From Labilithrix luteola (GTDB lineage Bacteria > Myxococcota_A > Polyangia > Polyangiales > Polyangiaceae), in assembly GCF_001263205.1 (NCBI RefSeq), contig NZ_CP012333.1, forward strand, positions 2,728,001 through 2,792,000: a stretch of 64,000 bases of DNA. The letters run 5' to 3'. The notes below the pieces were generated by a model. It saw only the letters and a program-made list of their open reading frames with translations, searched no databases and was not told the origin of the DNA. A program made the translations under genes and the position numbers. Numbering within the stretch: the stretch's first letter is position 1; the number at the start of each line of letters is the position of its first letter. Shown in pieces: positions 56,201 through 64,000 of this stretch.

Positions 56201-57439
56201 GTGCTTCGCGCCCTGAGGTTGGCAGTCGTCCTTTTCGGTCAGTCGGTGCGCTCGCTCGCGCGGCACCGTGGACGAACGACGTTGTCGGCGGTCGGGATTG
56301 CCATTGCGATTGCCGCCGTCGTCTGGGTCGTGGCGATCGGAATCGCCGGCGCCGAACGCGCCGCGGCCCTCCTCCAAGATCTCGGTGACAACTTGGTCTG
56401 GGTCGAAGCCGGCTCTCGCAACGTGGCAGGCGTTCGGACCGGCTCGAAGTCGACGTCGACGCTCACGCTCGGCGACGCCGAGGCCATTCTGCGGGAGGTT
56501 CCCTACGTCCAGAGTGTCTCGCCGCAAGTCGACGGGAACGTGCAGATCGTGTCGGCCCAGAGCAATTGGTCGACGCGTTCGCGTGGTATCGCTCCGGCCT
56601 ACGTCGCCATCAAACGATTTTCGATCGCCGCCGGCGCCCTCTTCAACGACGAAGACGTTCAGCTCGGACGCAACGTCCTCGTCATGGGACAGACCGTGCG
56701 CCAAAGGCTCTTCGGCGCGGACAATCCCGTGGGGCAGATCGTTCGCATGAATGGCCAGCCGTTCGAGGTCGTCGGACTGCTCGCCCCCAAAGGACAATCG
56801 GCCACGGGAACGGACCAAGACGACGTCGTCATGGTTCCCTATTCGACCGCCAATCGGAAATTGCGGCCGGCGGGCCAAACATGGCTCGACGACATCGTCT
56901 GCTCCGCGGCCCGTCCCGATCTGATCGAGGCGACCACCGCGCAAATCACGGCACTCGTGCGCGAGCGGCATCGCATCGCGCCCGGCCAAGACGACGACTT
57001 CAACATTCGCCATCCCGAAGAAGTCGTGAAGGCGCAAATGGCTGCGTCGGAGACGTTCTCGACGCTTCTCTTGGTCATCGCATCGGTCGCGCTGCTCGTC
57101 GGCGGCATCGGCATCATGAACGTGATGCTCGCCTCGGTCTCGGAGCGACGGCGCGAGATCGGCGTTCGGCTCGCGATCGGAGCCAAGCCACGAAGCATCG
57201 TTCTGCAGTTCTTGGTCGAAGCGGTGCTCGTGAGTCTCTTCGGCGGCGGGCTCGGACTCGCTGCCAGTCTGGCCGGCTCGTCGATCCTCGAGCACGCCGT
57301 CGGTTGGTCGCTCCGAATTCCCATCGAGAGCTTCGTCGTCGCGTTCGCCTTCTCGGCCTTGGTCGGAGTCCTCTTCGGCTACCTGCCGGCGCGCCTCGCA
57401 TCACGGCTGGATCCCGTCGAAGCGCTCTCGAGCGATTGA
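56201..57439 (+). CDS. MacB/FtsX-type ABC transporter permease
   Basis: 412 aa. The GTG at 56201 has GAGGAG at 56187-56192. One N-terminal membrane helix (about 18-42), a large MacB_PCD periplasmic domain (about 45-270), and three C-terminal helices of the FtsX family (about 285-400) with VGGIGIMNVMLASVSERRRE and the final LASRLDPVEAL. No ATPase or membrane-fusion gene adjoins it, so the ATPase must be supplied from elsewhere. Divergent from the MYXO-CTERM gene. Confidence 0.9.
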   Translation: MLRALRLAVVLFGQSVRSLARHRGRTTLSAVGIAIAIAAVVWVVAIGIAGAERAAALLQDLGDNLVWVEAGSRNVAGVRTGSKSTSTLTLGDAEAILREVPYVQSVSPQVDGNVQIVSAQSNWSTRSRGIAPAYVAIKRFSIAAGALFNDEDVQLGRNVLVMGQTVRQRLFGADNPVGQIVRMNGQPFEVVGLLAPKGQSATGTDQDDVVMVPYSTANRKLRPAGQTWLDDIVCSAARPDLIEATTAQITALVRERHRIAPGQDDDFNIRHPEEVVKAQMAASETFSTLLLVIASVALLVGGIGIMNVMLASVSERRREIGVRLAIGAKPRSIVLQFLVEAVLVSLFGGGLGLAASLAGSSILEHAVGWSLRIPIESFVVAFAFSALVGVLFGYLPARLASRLDPVEALSSD

Positions 57440-57563
57440 CCGTATTCACGTCGTCGTCACTCGCGTGCGTCACTCGCGCGCACCACGAAGGACAAAAGGC
57501 AGACTGTTGTGCGCCACCGTGACGCGGTTCGCCGCTCGACCGCGGCGCCATGCACTACCATCG

Positions 57564-57725
57564 AGCTTCCGACGCGCCCGGAGAGCTTCCGACGCGTCCC
57601 CCAAAGGCCTCCGGTGCCCCCGGAAGCGCTTCCGACGCGCGAAATGAGGCTCTCCGGTGGGCCTGGGAACATCCGCGACGCGAGCGCGAACAGGCTCAAG
57701 TGCGTGAAATCAGGTCTCCGACGCG
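57564..57725. repeat. Degenerate repeats with CTTCCGACGCG core
   Basis: The sequence AGCTTCCGACGCG occurs at 57564-57576 and again at 57584-57596, GCTTCCGACGCG at 57628-57639, and related forms at about 57670 and 57714-57725. Spacing is about 20 bases for the first two, then irregular. The reverse complement CGCGTCGGAAG recurs at about 57745-57755. Confidence 0.65.
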
Positions 57726-57768
57726 CACCCGGAATGCTCCGAGACGCGTCGGAAGGTTCCGTGAGGCC

Positions 57769-57890
57769 GCCAACCGACCTTCGACCTCGCAACGGAAGCT
57801 TCACGGACGCGCCAACCGACCTTCGAGCTCGCAACGGAAGCTTCACGAACGCGCCAACCGACCTTCGCGCCCGCGACGGAAGGCCGGCCG
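57769..57890. repeat. Three 42-bp tandem repeats
   Basis: Units starting at 57769, 57811 and 57853, each beginning GCCAACCGACCTTCG and continuing to GCAACGGAAGCTTCACG; the third is truncated and diverged after its first 30 bases. 42 bp equals 14 codons, so the array would keep any reading frame, but no convincing gene contains it. Confidence 0.8.
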
Positions 57891-57986
57891 GCGCCCCGCG
57901 GGGCCCGCGTGCGGCGTCAGCTGCGTTCGCCGGCCAATGCGCCACTGGCCCAGCCCGACATCCACCGCGTATCTTCGTCGTGCACC

Positions 57987-58544
57987 ATGATGAACCTCCG
58001 TGCACTCGGGAGCCGCGCCGCCATCGGACTATCCGTCCTCCTCGTGCCCGCGTGCACATCGGACAGCGGCGGTGGCTCCGACACAACGGGTGACGGCGGT
58101 GACGGCGGCAGCAGCGGCAGCACGACGGGCGGCGGCGGGGCGCGGGCGACGCTGACGCTGAGCGGCGCCTGGACCTACAGCGGAGAGTTCACGGGCAGGG
58201 TCGTCTGCTTCTGGACGAGCGCCGGTCACTTCGAGTTCGAAGGTCAGGCGCCGTACCTGGTCGACATCGGCATGGAAGCCACGCGCGACGGGACCTTCGA
58301 CATCCCCGACTACACGAAAGTGATGACCGGGCAGATCACCGATCCGCCCGGCAACCCGCGGATCCGCGTGTCGCGACTGCAGAAGGTCGGAGACTCGAGC
58401 GCGGCGAACTACCCGGCGACGACCGGCACGATCACGATCTCGGGCACCGGCGCCTCGGGAACAGCGAAGTGGACGGGCACCTGGGCGGGCAGCAGCACGG
58501 TCGACGCCGAGCTCCATTGGGAGAACTGCGCGGAATCGCGCTGA
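57987..58544 (+). CDS. Lipoprotein of unknown family
   Basis: 185 aa. Signal with lipobox LVPAC, then a Gly/Ser/Thr-rich linker (about 27-55), and a beta-rich domain (about 55-185) with TLTLSGAWTYSGEF and TITISGTGASGTAKWTG. Two cysteines in the domain may form a disulfide. Start at 57987 or the adjacent ATG at 57990. No enzyme motif. Convergent with the zinc-ribbon-like gene. Confidence 0.65.
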   Translation: MMNLRALGSRAAIGLSVLLVPACTSDSGGGSDTTGDGGDGGSSGSTTGGGGARATLTLSGAWTYSGEFTGRVVCFWTSAGHFEFEGQAPYLVDIGMEATRDGTFDIPDYTKVMTGQITDPPGNPRIRVSRLQKVGDSSAANYPATTGTITISGTGASGTAKWTGTWAGSSTVDAELHWENCAESR

Positions 58545-58579
58545 GCCGCCCGGCGACTTCGGTCCTGAGGCGCCTTCGC

Positions 58580-58888
58580 CTACGACGCGTTTTCGTCGCG
58601 CGCGGGCATCTGCTTCTTGTGCAGGAGCGCGGGATCGCGCGAAACGCCGAGGCTCTGCTTGCAGCGAATGCAGCGGAACACGACCCGTTCGGGCGACGGC
58701 GTCATGCCGAGCATGCTCAGCATGATCCAGCCCCAGAGGGTGTACTCGGGCTCTTGCTGCACTTCGGGGTGATTGCGGGTGTGCCCGCAGGCGCACGTTC
58801 GCTTCGACATCTTGCGGTTGACCTTCACGACGGCGGGCTCGAACGCGGCCGACGTGACCTCAGCGTCCGGGGTCTTCATCGTGTTCAT
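58580..58888 (-). CDS. Small protein with zinc-ribbon-like cysteines
   Basis: 102 aa. Contains TCACGHTRNH in the middle and FRCIRCKQ near the end, giving a C-x-C-x-H/C-x2-C set that could bind zinc. No signal peptide or membrane span except a short hydrophobic stretch WGWIMLSMLG between the two pairs. Start at 58888, with an alternative at 58879. Family not recognised. Confidence 0.6.
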   Translation of the reverse strand: MNTMKTPDAEVTSAAFEPAVVKVNRKMSKRTCACGHTRNHPEVQQEPEYTLWGWIMLSMLGMTPSPERVVFRCIRCKQSLGVSRDPALLHKKQMPARDENAS

Positions 58889-59076
58889 CGTGACGGACGC
58901 TTATTGCATCGACGGTGCCAGCGTGGAAGCGCTGAAATTTCGCGAGGAAAGCCCCTTAGGGCTGCCAAAAACCCATCGGACCTGCTGAAAATTCAGCAGG
59001 ACCCCGAGCCCATCCGAAGACCTCGACCTGAGGACGCGTCGAAGCAACGTCGTGCAGTGCCGGTCGATCGGAGGAA

Positions 59077-59264
59077 ATGGCACAGGAAGGGCGGAAGGGC
59101 GGAAGGTTCGAGGGGGGTTCAGAGCAGAGCATCGGCGCACTGCGGACTGCGGACTGCGGACTGCGGACTGGTCGATGTGCATCGTTGCCTTCGTCCAGGA
59201 CTCCGGGAGTCGACGTACGAGGCCCTACTGCGAGCCGCCTTGCGACCGCTCACACCTCATCCCC
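59077..59264 (+). pseudogene. Degenerate GxxExxY gene copy
   Basis: The first part (MAQEGRKGGRFEGGSEQSIG) matches the intact copy at 48418. An inserted 7-bp tandem repeat then shifts the frame, and the region between about 48536 and 48775 of the intact gene (the LDLIV ... ELKA nuclease-like core) is missing, leaving an end (ACTGCGA... CTTGCG) that corresponds to the C-terminus. The shared sequence continues past the stop. The copy cannot encode the original protein. Confidence 0.8.
59140..59167. repeat. (CTGCGGA)4 microsatellite in the GxxExxY remnant
   Basis: Four exact 7-bp units at 59140, 59147, 59154 and 59161, followed by CTGG. The intact copy has no such array at the same place. Seven bases change the reading frame with each unit. 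Confidence 0.85.
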
Positions 59265-59318
59265 CTAACCCCTTCCGTTCTTCCGCCCTTCCTGTGCTCA
59301 CTCTCTTCAACTCAGAGG

Positions 59319-60866
59319 CTAGAGGCGATAGGTCTTCATCTTGTACTGGAGCGTGGCGCGGTTCGTCTGGAGCAGGCGCGCCGCCTCGGACTGGTTGCCG
59401 TCCGCCCGGCGCAGGGCGTCGGTGATGAGGCTCCGCTCGAAGGTCTCGACGCGCGTCCTGAGAGGGGCGCCGGCGACATCGCCCTCGTCGGCCGCGGCAG
59501 GCGTCGCCGCCTCCGACTTGTTCTCGAGCTGCGGGAGATCGGCGACGCCGATCGGACGCTCGCGCGTCAGGATCGAGGCGCGCTCGAGCACGTTCTGGAG
59601 CTCGCGGACGTTGCCCGGCCAATCGTAGGCCTCCAGGTACGCCATCGCGTCTTCGTCCACGCCCTCGGTGTGGATGCCGAGCTTCGTGGTGAGCGAGTGG
59701 AGAAACGCATCGACGAGGAGCGGGATGTCGTCGCGACGTTCGCGAAGCGGCGGAATCTGGATCGGAAAGACGGCCAGGCGGAAGAACAGGTCCGAGCGAA
59801 ACCGACCGGCCTTCACCTCGCTCGCCAGGTCTCGGTTGGTCGCCGCCACCACGCGAACGTCGACCGGAACCGGATGCGTGCCGCCCACGCGCTCGACTTC
59901 GCGCTCCTGCAGAACGCGAAGGAGCTTCGCCTGGGCCTCGGCCGGCAGCTCGCCAACCTCGTCGAGGAAGATCGTTCCCTGCTGGGCGAGCTCGAAGCGT
60001 CCGAGTTTCCGCTGGACTGCGCCGGTAAAGGCGCCCTTCTCGTGTCCGAAGAGCTCGCTCTCGATGAGCGACGGCGTCAGGGCCGCGCAGTTCACTTTGA
60101 CGAGCGGCTTGCCGCGACGAGGGCTCCGTTCGTGGATGGCGCGCGCGAAGAGCTCCTTGCCGGTGCCCGTCTCGCCCTGGAGCAGCACGGTGGTCGCTGT
60201 CTTTGCCACCCTGTCGACTTCGTGCAACACACGGGCAATGGCCGCGCTCTGACCGACGATGCCCGAAGGAGCGCCCTCGTGGAGCTCCTCTTTGAGGTAC
60301 GCGTTCTCGGCTTCGAGCCTCCGTGACAGCTCCGTCACCTCGGCGAAGAGCCCGGCGTTCTTGATGGCAATCGAGGCCTGCGCCGCGAAGATCCCGAGGC
60401 GCTCGAAGTCGCTCTGCACGAGTCTCTTACGCGAGAAAATCGCGAGGACGCCGAGGAGCTCGGCGTTGAATTCGAGCGGGTAGCCCGCGAAGGTGGTGAG
60501 CCCGTTCTGCTCGATCCAGCCCTTGTCCGTGAAGCGCGGGTCGGTGAGGAGCTCGCTCGTGAAGACCGGCGTTCGGGTGGCGGCGATGAGGCCGATCTTG
60601 AGCGCGCCGAAGGAAACGCGGCTGCGCGTACCATCGAGGCGTTCGGAGAGCCCCGCGCTCGCCACGAGCTGCAGGCTCGGACTCTCCTCCCCCTCCTCGG
60701 CCGGCCGAACGAGCCAGATGCGCGCCAGCGAGGCGTCGAGATCGCGAACGAGCCCGCGTGTGATCTCACCGAGGACGTCGTCGAGGTCGAGCGTGCTCGC
60801 CATACGCAAGCTCACGCGCCCGAGTGTCGCCTCGAGACCCACCGCGGAGTTCATGGCGGGGTTCAT
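59319..60866 (-). CDS. GAF-domain sigma-54-dependent activator
   Basis: 515 aa. GAF domain (about 20-175), a helical linker (180-198), a sigma-54 AAA+ domain with Walker A GETGTGKE (231-238), GAFTGA (278-283) and FLDEVGELP, and a C-terminal Fis-type helix-turn-helix near 480-510 (ADGNQSEAARLLQTNRATLQ). Layout as in FhlA/NorR-type activators that sense a small ligand directly. Target operon unknown. Divergent from the PEGA/TPR gene, sharing a 61 bp gap. Confidence 0.92.
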   Translation of the reverse strand: MNPAMNSAVGLEATLGRVSLRMASTLDLDDVLGEITRGLVRDLDASLARIWLVRPAEEGEESPSLQLVASAGLSERLDGTRSRVSFGALKIGLIAATRTPVFTSELLTDPRFTDKGWIEQNGLTTFAGYPLEFNAELLGVLAIFSRKRLVQSDFERLGIFAAQASIAIKNAGLFAEVTELSRRLEAENAYLKEELHEGAPSGIVGQSAAIARVLHEVDRVAKTATTVLLQGETGTGKELFARAIHERSPRRGKPLVKVNCAALTPSLIESELFGHEKGAFTGAVQRKLGRFELAQQGTIFLDEVGELPAEAQAKLLRVLQEREVERVGGTHPVPVDVRVVAATNRDLASEVKAGRFRSDLFFRLAVFPIQIPPLRERRDDIPLLVDAFLHSLTTKLGIHTEGVDEDAMAYLEAYDWPGNVRELQNVLERASILTRERPIGVADLPQLENKSEAATPAAADEGDVAGAPLRTRVETFERSLITDALRRADGNQSEAARLLQTNRATLQYKMKTYRL

Positions 60867-60927
60867 GCGGGCATTCTAAACACGCGACTGGAAACGGCGC
60901 GGCCATTCGGCATAGGATCGGCCAACG

Positions 60928-61899
60928 ATGCGTTGCGGACGAAGCCGGGTCGTCAGCGCGGCGCTCTTGGTGACGGCGCTTTCGGTGACGGTCGCGACGA
61001 CGCCCGCGGTCGCGCACGCTCAGACCAGCCAGGCCGATGCCCTGTTCACCCAGGGCCGTGAGCTGCTCGAGAAGGGCAACTACAAGGAAGCCTGCACCAA
61101 GCTGCAGCAGAGCGAAGAGCTCGCGCCGGCCATCGGAACGCTGCTGAATCTCGGCTACTGCTGGGAACAGCTCGGCCGCATGCGCAGCGCCATGGAGGCC
61201 TACAGCGAGGCGCAGATCCTTTCGCAGAAGTCGGGCGACACGAAACGCACCGCCTTCGCCAAAGAGCGCTTCGAGGCCGTCTCGCCAAAGGTGATGAAGC
61301 TCGAGGTGAAGGTCACCGACCCTGGGGCCGCCGGCCTCGAGATCAAACGCAACGAGACGAGCATTCCGAAGACCGACTGGGGTCAACCCATCCCCGTCGA
61401 TCCCGACGATTTCGTGGTCACGGCGACGGCTCCCGGATACGCGCCGTGGCACGGCACCGTGACGGTGCGCGGTGAAGGGTCGACCGTGACCGTCGTGGTT
61501 CCCCCGCTCTCGCGAAGCGCAGAGGCCGACGGCAGCGTGAACCTCAATACCACGCGCATCGCAGCGCTCGGTCTCGGCGCGCTCGCCGTAGGCGCGCTCA
61601 GCGCCGGCATCGCCACCGGTCTCGGCGCCAAGTCACGCTACGACGACGCCTCGAGTCATTGCGACCCTACGGGCTGTGATGCCGAGGGCTCGAGCGTCCA
61701 GCAGAGCGCCAGAACGCAGGGCAACGTCGGAACGGCCCTCATCGGCCTCGGCGCACTCGCCGGCGCCGCGGGCATCTATTTGTGGATCGTCGGAGGCAAG
61801 GACGTGCCACACAAGCCAACGTCTTCACCTCCTCCCGTGAGCGCGAGCGTTCGGCTCGAGCTTCGCCCATCGAGCGTGGCACTCGGAGGCCACTTCTGA
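60928..61899 (+). CDS. Exported TPR protein with PEGA-like domain and C-terminal membrane helices
   Basis: 323 aa. Signal peptide ending AHAQ. TPR-like repeats at about 33-110 (ADALFTQGRELLEKGNYKEAC), a PEGA-like beta domain at about 128-200 (APWHGTVTVRGEGSTVTV), then one membrane helix (about 210-233) and a second (about 272-292). A common myxobacterial family, often next to kinases or lipoproteins. Its stop overlaps the start of the next gene (TGATG). Confidence 0.72.
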   Translation: MRCGRSRVVSAALLVTALSVTVATTPAVAHAQTSQADALFTQGRELLEKGNYKEACTKLQQSEELAPAIGTLLNLGYCWEQLGRMRSAMEAYSEAQILSQKSGDTKRTAFAKERFEAVSPKVMKLEVKVTDPGAAGLEIKRNETSIPKTDWGQPIPVDPDDFVVTATAPGYAPWHGTVTVRGEGSTVTVVVPPLSRSAEADGSVNLNTTRIAALGLGALAVGALSAGIATGLGAKSRYDDASSHCDPTGCDAEGSSVQQSARTQGNVGTALIGLGALAGAAGIYLWIVGGKDVPHKPTSSPPPVSASVRLELRPSSVALGGHF

Positions 61900-63401
61900 T
61901 GCGAATCTTCGGGGTGGGGACCCTCACGATGCTCGCCGGGCTCGCGGGCTGCAACGCCGTGCTCGGTCTCGAAGAACAACCGCTACGTTCCTTCGACGCG
62001 GGGACCACGGGCCCTGTCGCACCGGCCGCATGCCGTGTCGACGGCGACTGCGTCCCGCCGAACGGCTGTTACACCGGTCGTTGCGACACGGTGCTCGGCG
62101 CGTGCGCCTACACGCTCTGTTCGTCGAACGCGCGCGCATGCTCAGCGGGCACGTGTGATCCGACCACGCTGACGTGCACCGGCGAGAAGGACTACGGCTT
62201 TCGCGCGGGCGGGTACGCCGTGCCCGACGTCACCATCGCCTGCAAAGACGCAAGCGCCTGCCTCGCCGCCGCGTTCCCTTTCGTGTTCATCGGAACGCCC
62301 AGCGGCGTCACCACGCTCGGTGTGGAGAGCATCGCCGGCAGCACGGCGCGAAAGATCCCCACGCAGGTCGACATCCATCCCGCGCAGCTCGTCACGAGCG
62401 GACGGCGTCTCTGGATTCTCGGCGAGGTCCAAGGAGCCGCGCCGCCCTACCAGCTTCCCATCGCCACGATCGAGATCCCCTCCGATCCGACCATCGCGAG
62501 CCTCTCGGCCACCACGTCGCTCGTCGCCTATCCGTTTCCGCGCGCGGTGGGATTCCCCGCACCGAAGGGGGCGCTCTTCGTGTCGTTCGACGACGCGTCG
62601 CAAGGATTTCCGACGGCACGCGTGGACGCGCCCTTGCCGAGCGGTGCGGCGTTCGAAATGCGGGCCGGATCGGGGCCGGGAGCATCAAGTTCGGCGCTTC
62701 CGATGTTCCGCATCCCGCAAGATGCAGCGAATGGTTCGCTGGTCGCCTCGAGTGGCGAACGCCTCGTCGTGTATCGCGCGCCCGCCACCTTCAACCTGAT
62801 CACGACGCCTGCGACGGCGACGGCAACCCTCGCGGCGGACGACGTCATCACCCCCGCCCCGCCCGTGCTCGCCGCCCCGCGCTTCACCCAAGGGCCGAAC
62901 GGAACGGTGATGCTCGGCGCGCCCGTCGTCGCGGATCCGGAGAACGACTGCAACTGCACCTCGCACCAGCGCTTGCAATGGGTGCTGCCGAACACGTCCG
63001 CGGCGAAGGTGGACGCCAATCAGGTGGCCGATCCGGAGGGCTACCAGAACCCGTTCGTCGGCGGAGCCGCCGCGTGTCACACGTGCAATCCGGCGTCGTA
63101 CTTCGTCGGGGCAACGCTGGCGGCATGGGTCGACGATCGGCGCGTGCTCGTCGCGGCACCGGCGAGTGATCCTGCCGAGAACCGCACGCTCACCGCCGTG
63201 AGACTTCTCGAGCGCGATCCCATCGCGGCTCCGGCCACGCGTCGTTTCTCCACGACACCGGCCGACGCTCCCCCCGGGAACTTCGCGACCGACCGCATCG
63301 CCCTCGCATCGTCGAACGGCCTCGGCTACCTGCTCCTTGCCGGCAGTCAGGGGAGCGGCGTCACGCTGGCGACGATCGATCCGCGTTGCGACGCAAAATG
63401 A
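61899..63401 (+). CDS. Cys-rich lipoprotein
   Basis: 500 aa from the ATG at 61899. Lipobox LAGLAGC. Cys-rich segment (about 40-95) with CRVDGDCVPPNGCYTGRC, then a long beta-rich domain that may be a propeller, with isolated cysteines in CNCTSHQR and ACHTCN. Translationally coupled to the PEGA/TPR gene. No enzyme motif; likely an envelope binding protein. Confidence 0.68.
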   Translation: MRIFGVGTLTMLAGLAGCNAVLGLEEQPLRSFDAGTTGPVAPAACRVDGDCVPPNGCYTGRCDTVLGACAYTLCSSNARACSAGTCDPTTLTCTGEKDYGFRAGGYAVPDVTIACKDASACLAAAFPFVFIGTPSGVTTLGVESIAGSTARKIPTQVDIHPAQLVTSGRRLWILGEVQGAAPPYQLPIATIEIPSDPTIASLSATTSLVAYPFPRAVGFPAPKGALFVSFDDASQGFPTARVDAPLPSGAAFEMRAGSGPGASSSALPMFRIPQDAANGSLVASSGERLVVYRAPATFNLITTPATATATLAADDVITPAPPVLAAPRFTQGPNGTVMLGAPVVADPENDCNCTSHQRLQWVLPNTSAAKVDANQVADPEGYQNPFVGGAAACHTCNPASYFVGATLAAWVDDRRVLVAAPASDPAENRTLTAVRLLERDPIAAPATRRFSTTPADAPPGNFATDRIALASSNGLGYLLLAGSQGSGVTLATIDPRCDAK

Positions 63402-63433
63402 AATAGCGGGGCATCCAGCTCGCACACGGAAGA

Positions 63434-63466
63434 GGTGCCGACGGATCGACTTGTCGTCGAGGCACC
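63434..63466 (+). terminator. Possible hairpin after the Cys-rich lipoprotein gene
   Basis: GGTGCC (63434-63439) and GGCACC (63461-63466), with an inner GACG/CGTC pairing, form an imperfect hairpin 33 bases after the stop. No T-tract. Could terminate the upstream transcript before nadE. Confidence 0.4.
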
Positions 63467-63506
63467 CCTCCGCCTACGGTCCACGGAGAACAATGAGGCG
63501 TTGCCC

Positions 63507-64000
63507 ATGAGGCTCATCCGGATCGCCGTCGCGAGCGTCAACACCACCGTGGGAGCCGTGCGCGGAAACGTCGACCGCGCCGTCATCGCGGCGCGCGAAG
63601 CCGCCGAAGACGGCGCGACGGTCGTCGTGCTGCCCGAGCAGCTCATCGCCGGGTACTCGCCGGAAGACCTCGTTCAGTGGGGCGCCTTCGTCGACGCGCA
63701 GTGGAAAGAGCTCGAGCGTTTCGCCCAGGCCACGAGCGATCTCGGATGTGCCATGGCGCTCGGCCTCACGGTGGCGCGCGGAGCGCACGTCTACAACTGC
63801 GCGGCCGTGGTCCATGGCGGGAAGATCCTCGGCATCGTGCCGAAGGAGAAGCTGCCCACGTACAACGTCTTCTACGAAGCGCGCGTCTACGCGCGAGGCG
63901 TGCCCGGTCTCGTCGACGAAGTGCACGGCGTTCCCTTCGGCGATCTTATCTTCGACTTCGACTTCGGCACCGTGGCCGTCGAGGTCTGCGAAGACATCTG
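63507..64000 (+). CDS. nadE: Glutamine-dependent NAD+ synthetase, 5' part only
   Basis: 164 aa encoded to the window end, open. The nitrilase-type glutaminase domain has catalytic Glu E44 in LPEQLIAGYSPED, Lys K115 in KEKLPTYNVFYE and Cys C161 in VEVCED, the complete triad. The synthetase domain must lie beyond the window. It makes NAD from deamido-NAD using glutamine-derived ammonia. The ATG at 63507 matches the family start; a 105 bp gap with a weak hairpin precedes it. Confidence 0.92.
   Translation, partial: MRLIRIAVASVNTTVGAVRGNVDRAVIAAREAAEDGATVVVLPEQLIAGYSPEDLVQWGAFVDAQWKELERFAQATSDLGCAMALGLTVARGAHVYNCAAVVHGGKILGIVPKEKLPTYNVFYEARVYARGVPGLVDEVHGVPFGDLIFDFDFGTVAVEVCEDI

Larger units (their letters stand above)
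57440..57986. other. 547 bp repeat-rich intergenic region
   Basis: Between the MacB-like gene and the lipoprotein gene. All six frames are partly open here, but the codon patterns and amino acids look like low-complexity Arg/Pro-rich noise, and no ribosome site or family is seen. It holds two repeat groups (listed separately): CTTCCGACGCG-like cores and three 42 bp units. Confidence 0.6.
58889..59318. other. 430 bp region holding the GxxExxY pseudogene and its flanks
   Basis: Contains a stretch without features (58889-59040), the GxxExxY remnant (59077-59264) and a shared 3' flank to about 59318, which matches the sequence following the intact copy. The 7-bp repeat at 59140 lies inside. Confidence 0.6.

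Noticed and set aside
57509..58093. Open frames through the repeat-rich gap
   Set aside because: Low-complexity, no ribosome site, no family; each frame gives an equally plausible translation.

Overview
This 64 kb window is GC-rich chromosomal DNA that looks like a myxobacterium (class Polyangia, order Polyangiales-like). The signs are: two proteins ending in MYXO-CTERM-type sorting tails, three sigma-54 activators without receiver domains, two Pkn-type Ser/Thr kinases, many lipoproteins with low-complexity linkers, proline-rich TonB and kinase linkers, and tightly overlapping operons (ATGA, GTGA, TGATG). I found no rRNA, tRNA, CRISPR array, integrase, transposase or prophage block. The only mobile-looking item is a GxxExxY nuclease-like gene present as one intact and one decayed copy.

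Layout. 0-5 kb: ExbB-ExbD-TonB energy-transduction operon with a surface-repeat protein, then an ECF sigma factor overlapping a membrane-TPR protein. 5-17 kb: formate-THF ligase (fhs), an orphan NtrB-like kinase, a coupled lipoprotein/sigma-54 regulator pair, a DUF2520-type dehydrogenase, nadD, a ferredoxin-like FAD oxidoreductase, and a solitary ccmB. 17-26 kb: envelope proteins (Spy-like lipoprotein, coiled-coil lipoprotein, PG-binding domain protein, GT-C glycosyltransferase, polysaccharide deacetylase, metallophosphoesterase). 25.4-30.6 kb: a four-gene overlapping operon (frameshifted outer-membrane protein, ECF sigma factor, membrane-TPR protein, lipoprotein) divergent from a cytochrome-c-like lipoprotein plus beta-barrel pair. 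30.7-32.1 kb: small membrane protein, DUF2505 protein, and a basic protein with a histone-H1-like tail.

32.4-35.6 kb is the most interesting block: a RibD-like reductase, a medium-chain dehydrogenase, a pyruvoyl-tetrahydropterin-synthase homologue lacking key catalytic residues, and a glycosyltransferase, all co-directional and closely packed. I read it as an uncharacterised pathway that may make a glycosylated pterin- or deazapurine-like compound. After it come an acyltransferase, gltX, a CPBP protease, a lectin lipoprotein, a kinase/TPR pair, an SNF2 helicase, an FHA sigma-54 regulator, DUF2277, a WD40 protein, GxxExxY, a second kinase, a lytic transglycosylase, a 1026-residue vWA-like protein, a MYXO-CTERM Cys-rich protein, a MacB-like permease, a repeat-rich gap, small proteins, the GxxExxY pseudogene, a GAF sigma-54 regulator, a PEGA/TPR-lipoprotein pair, and the 5' end of nadE running off the window.

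Two genes carry apparent single-base frameshifts at five-base C/G runs (27863-27867, and near 21700). Consensus errors in the assembly should be considered as well as real mutations.
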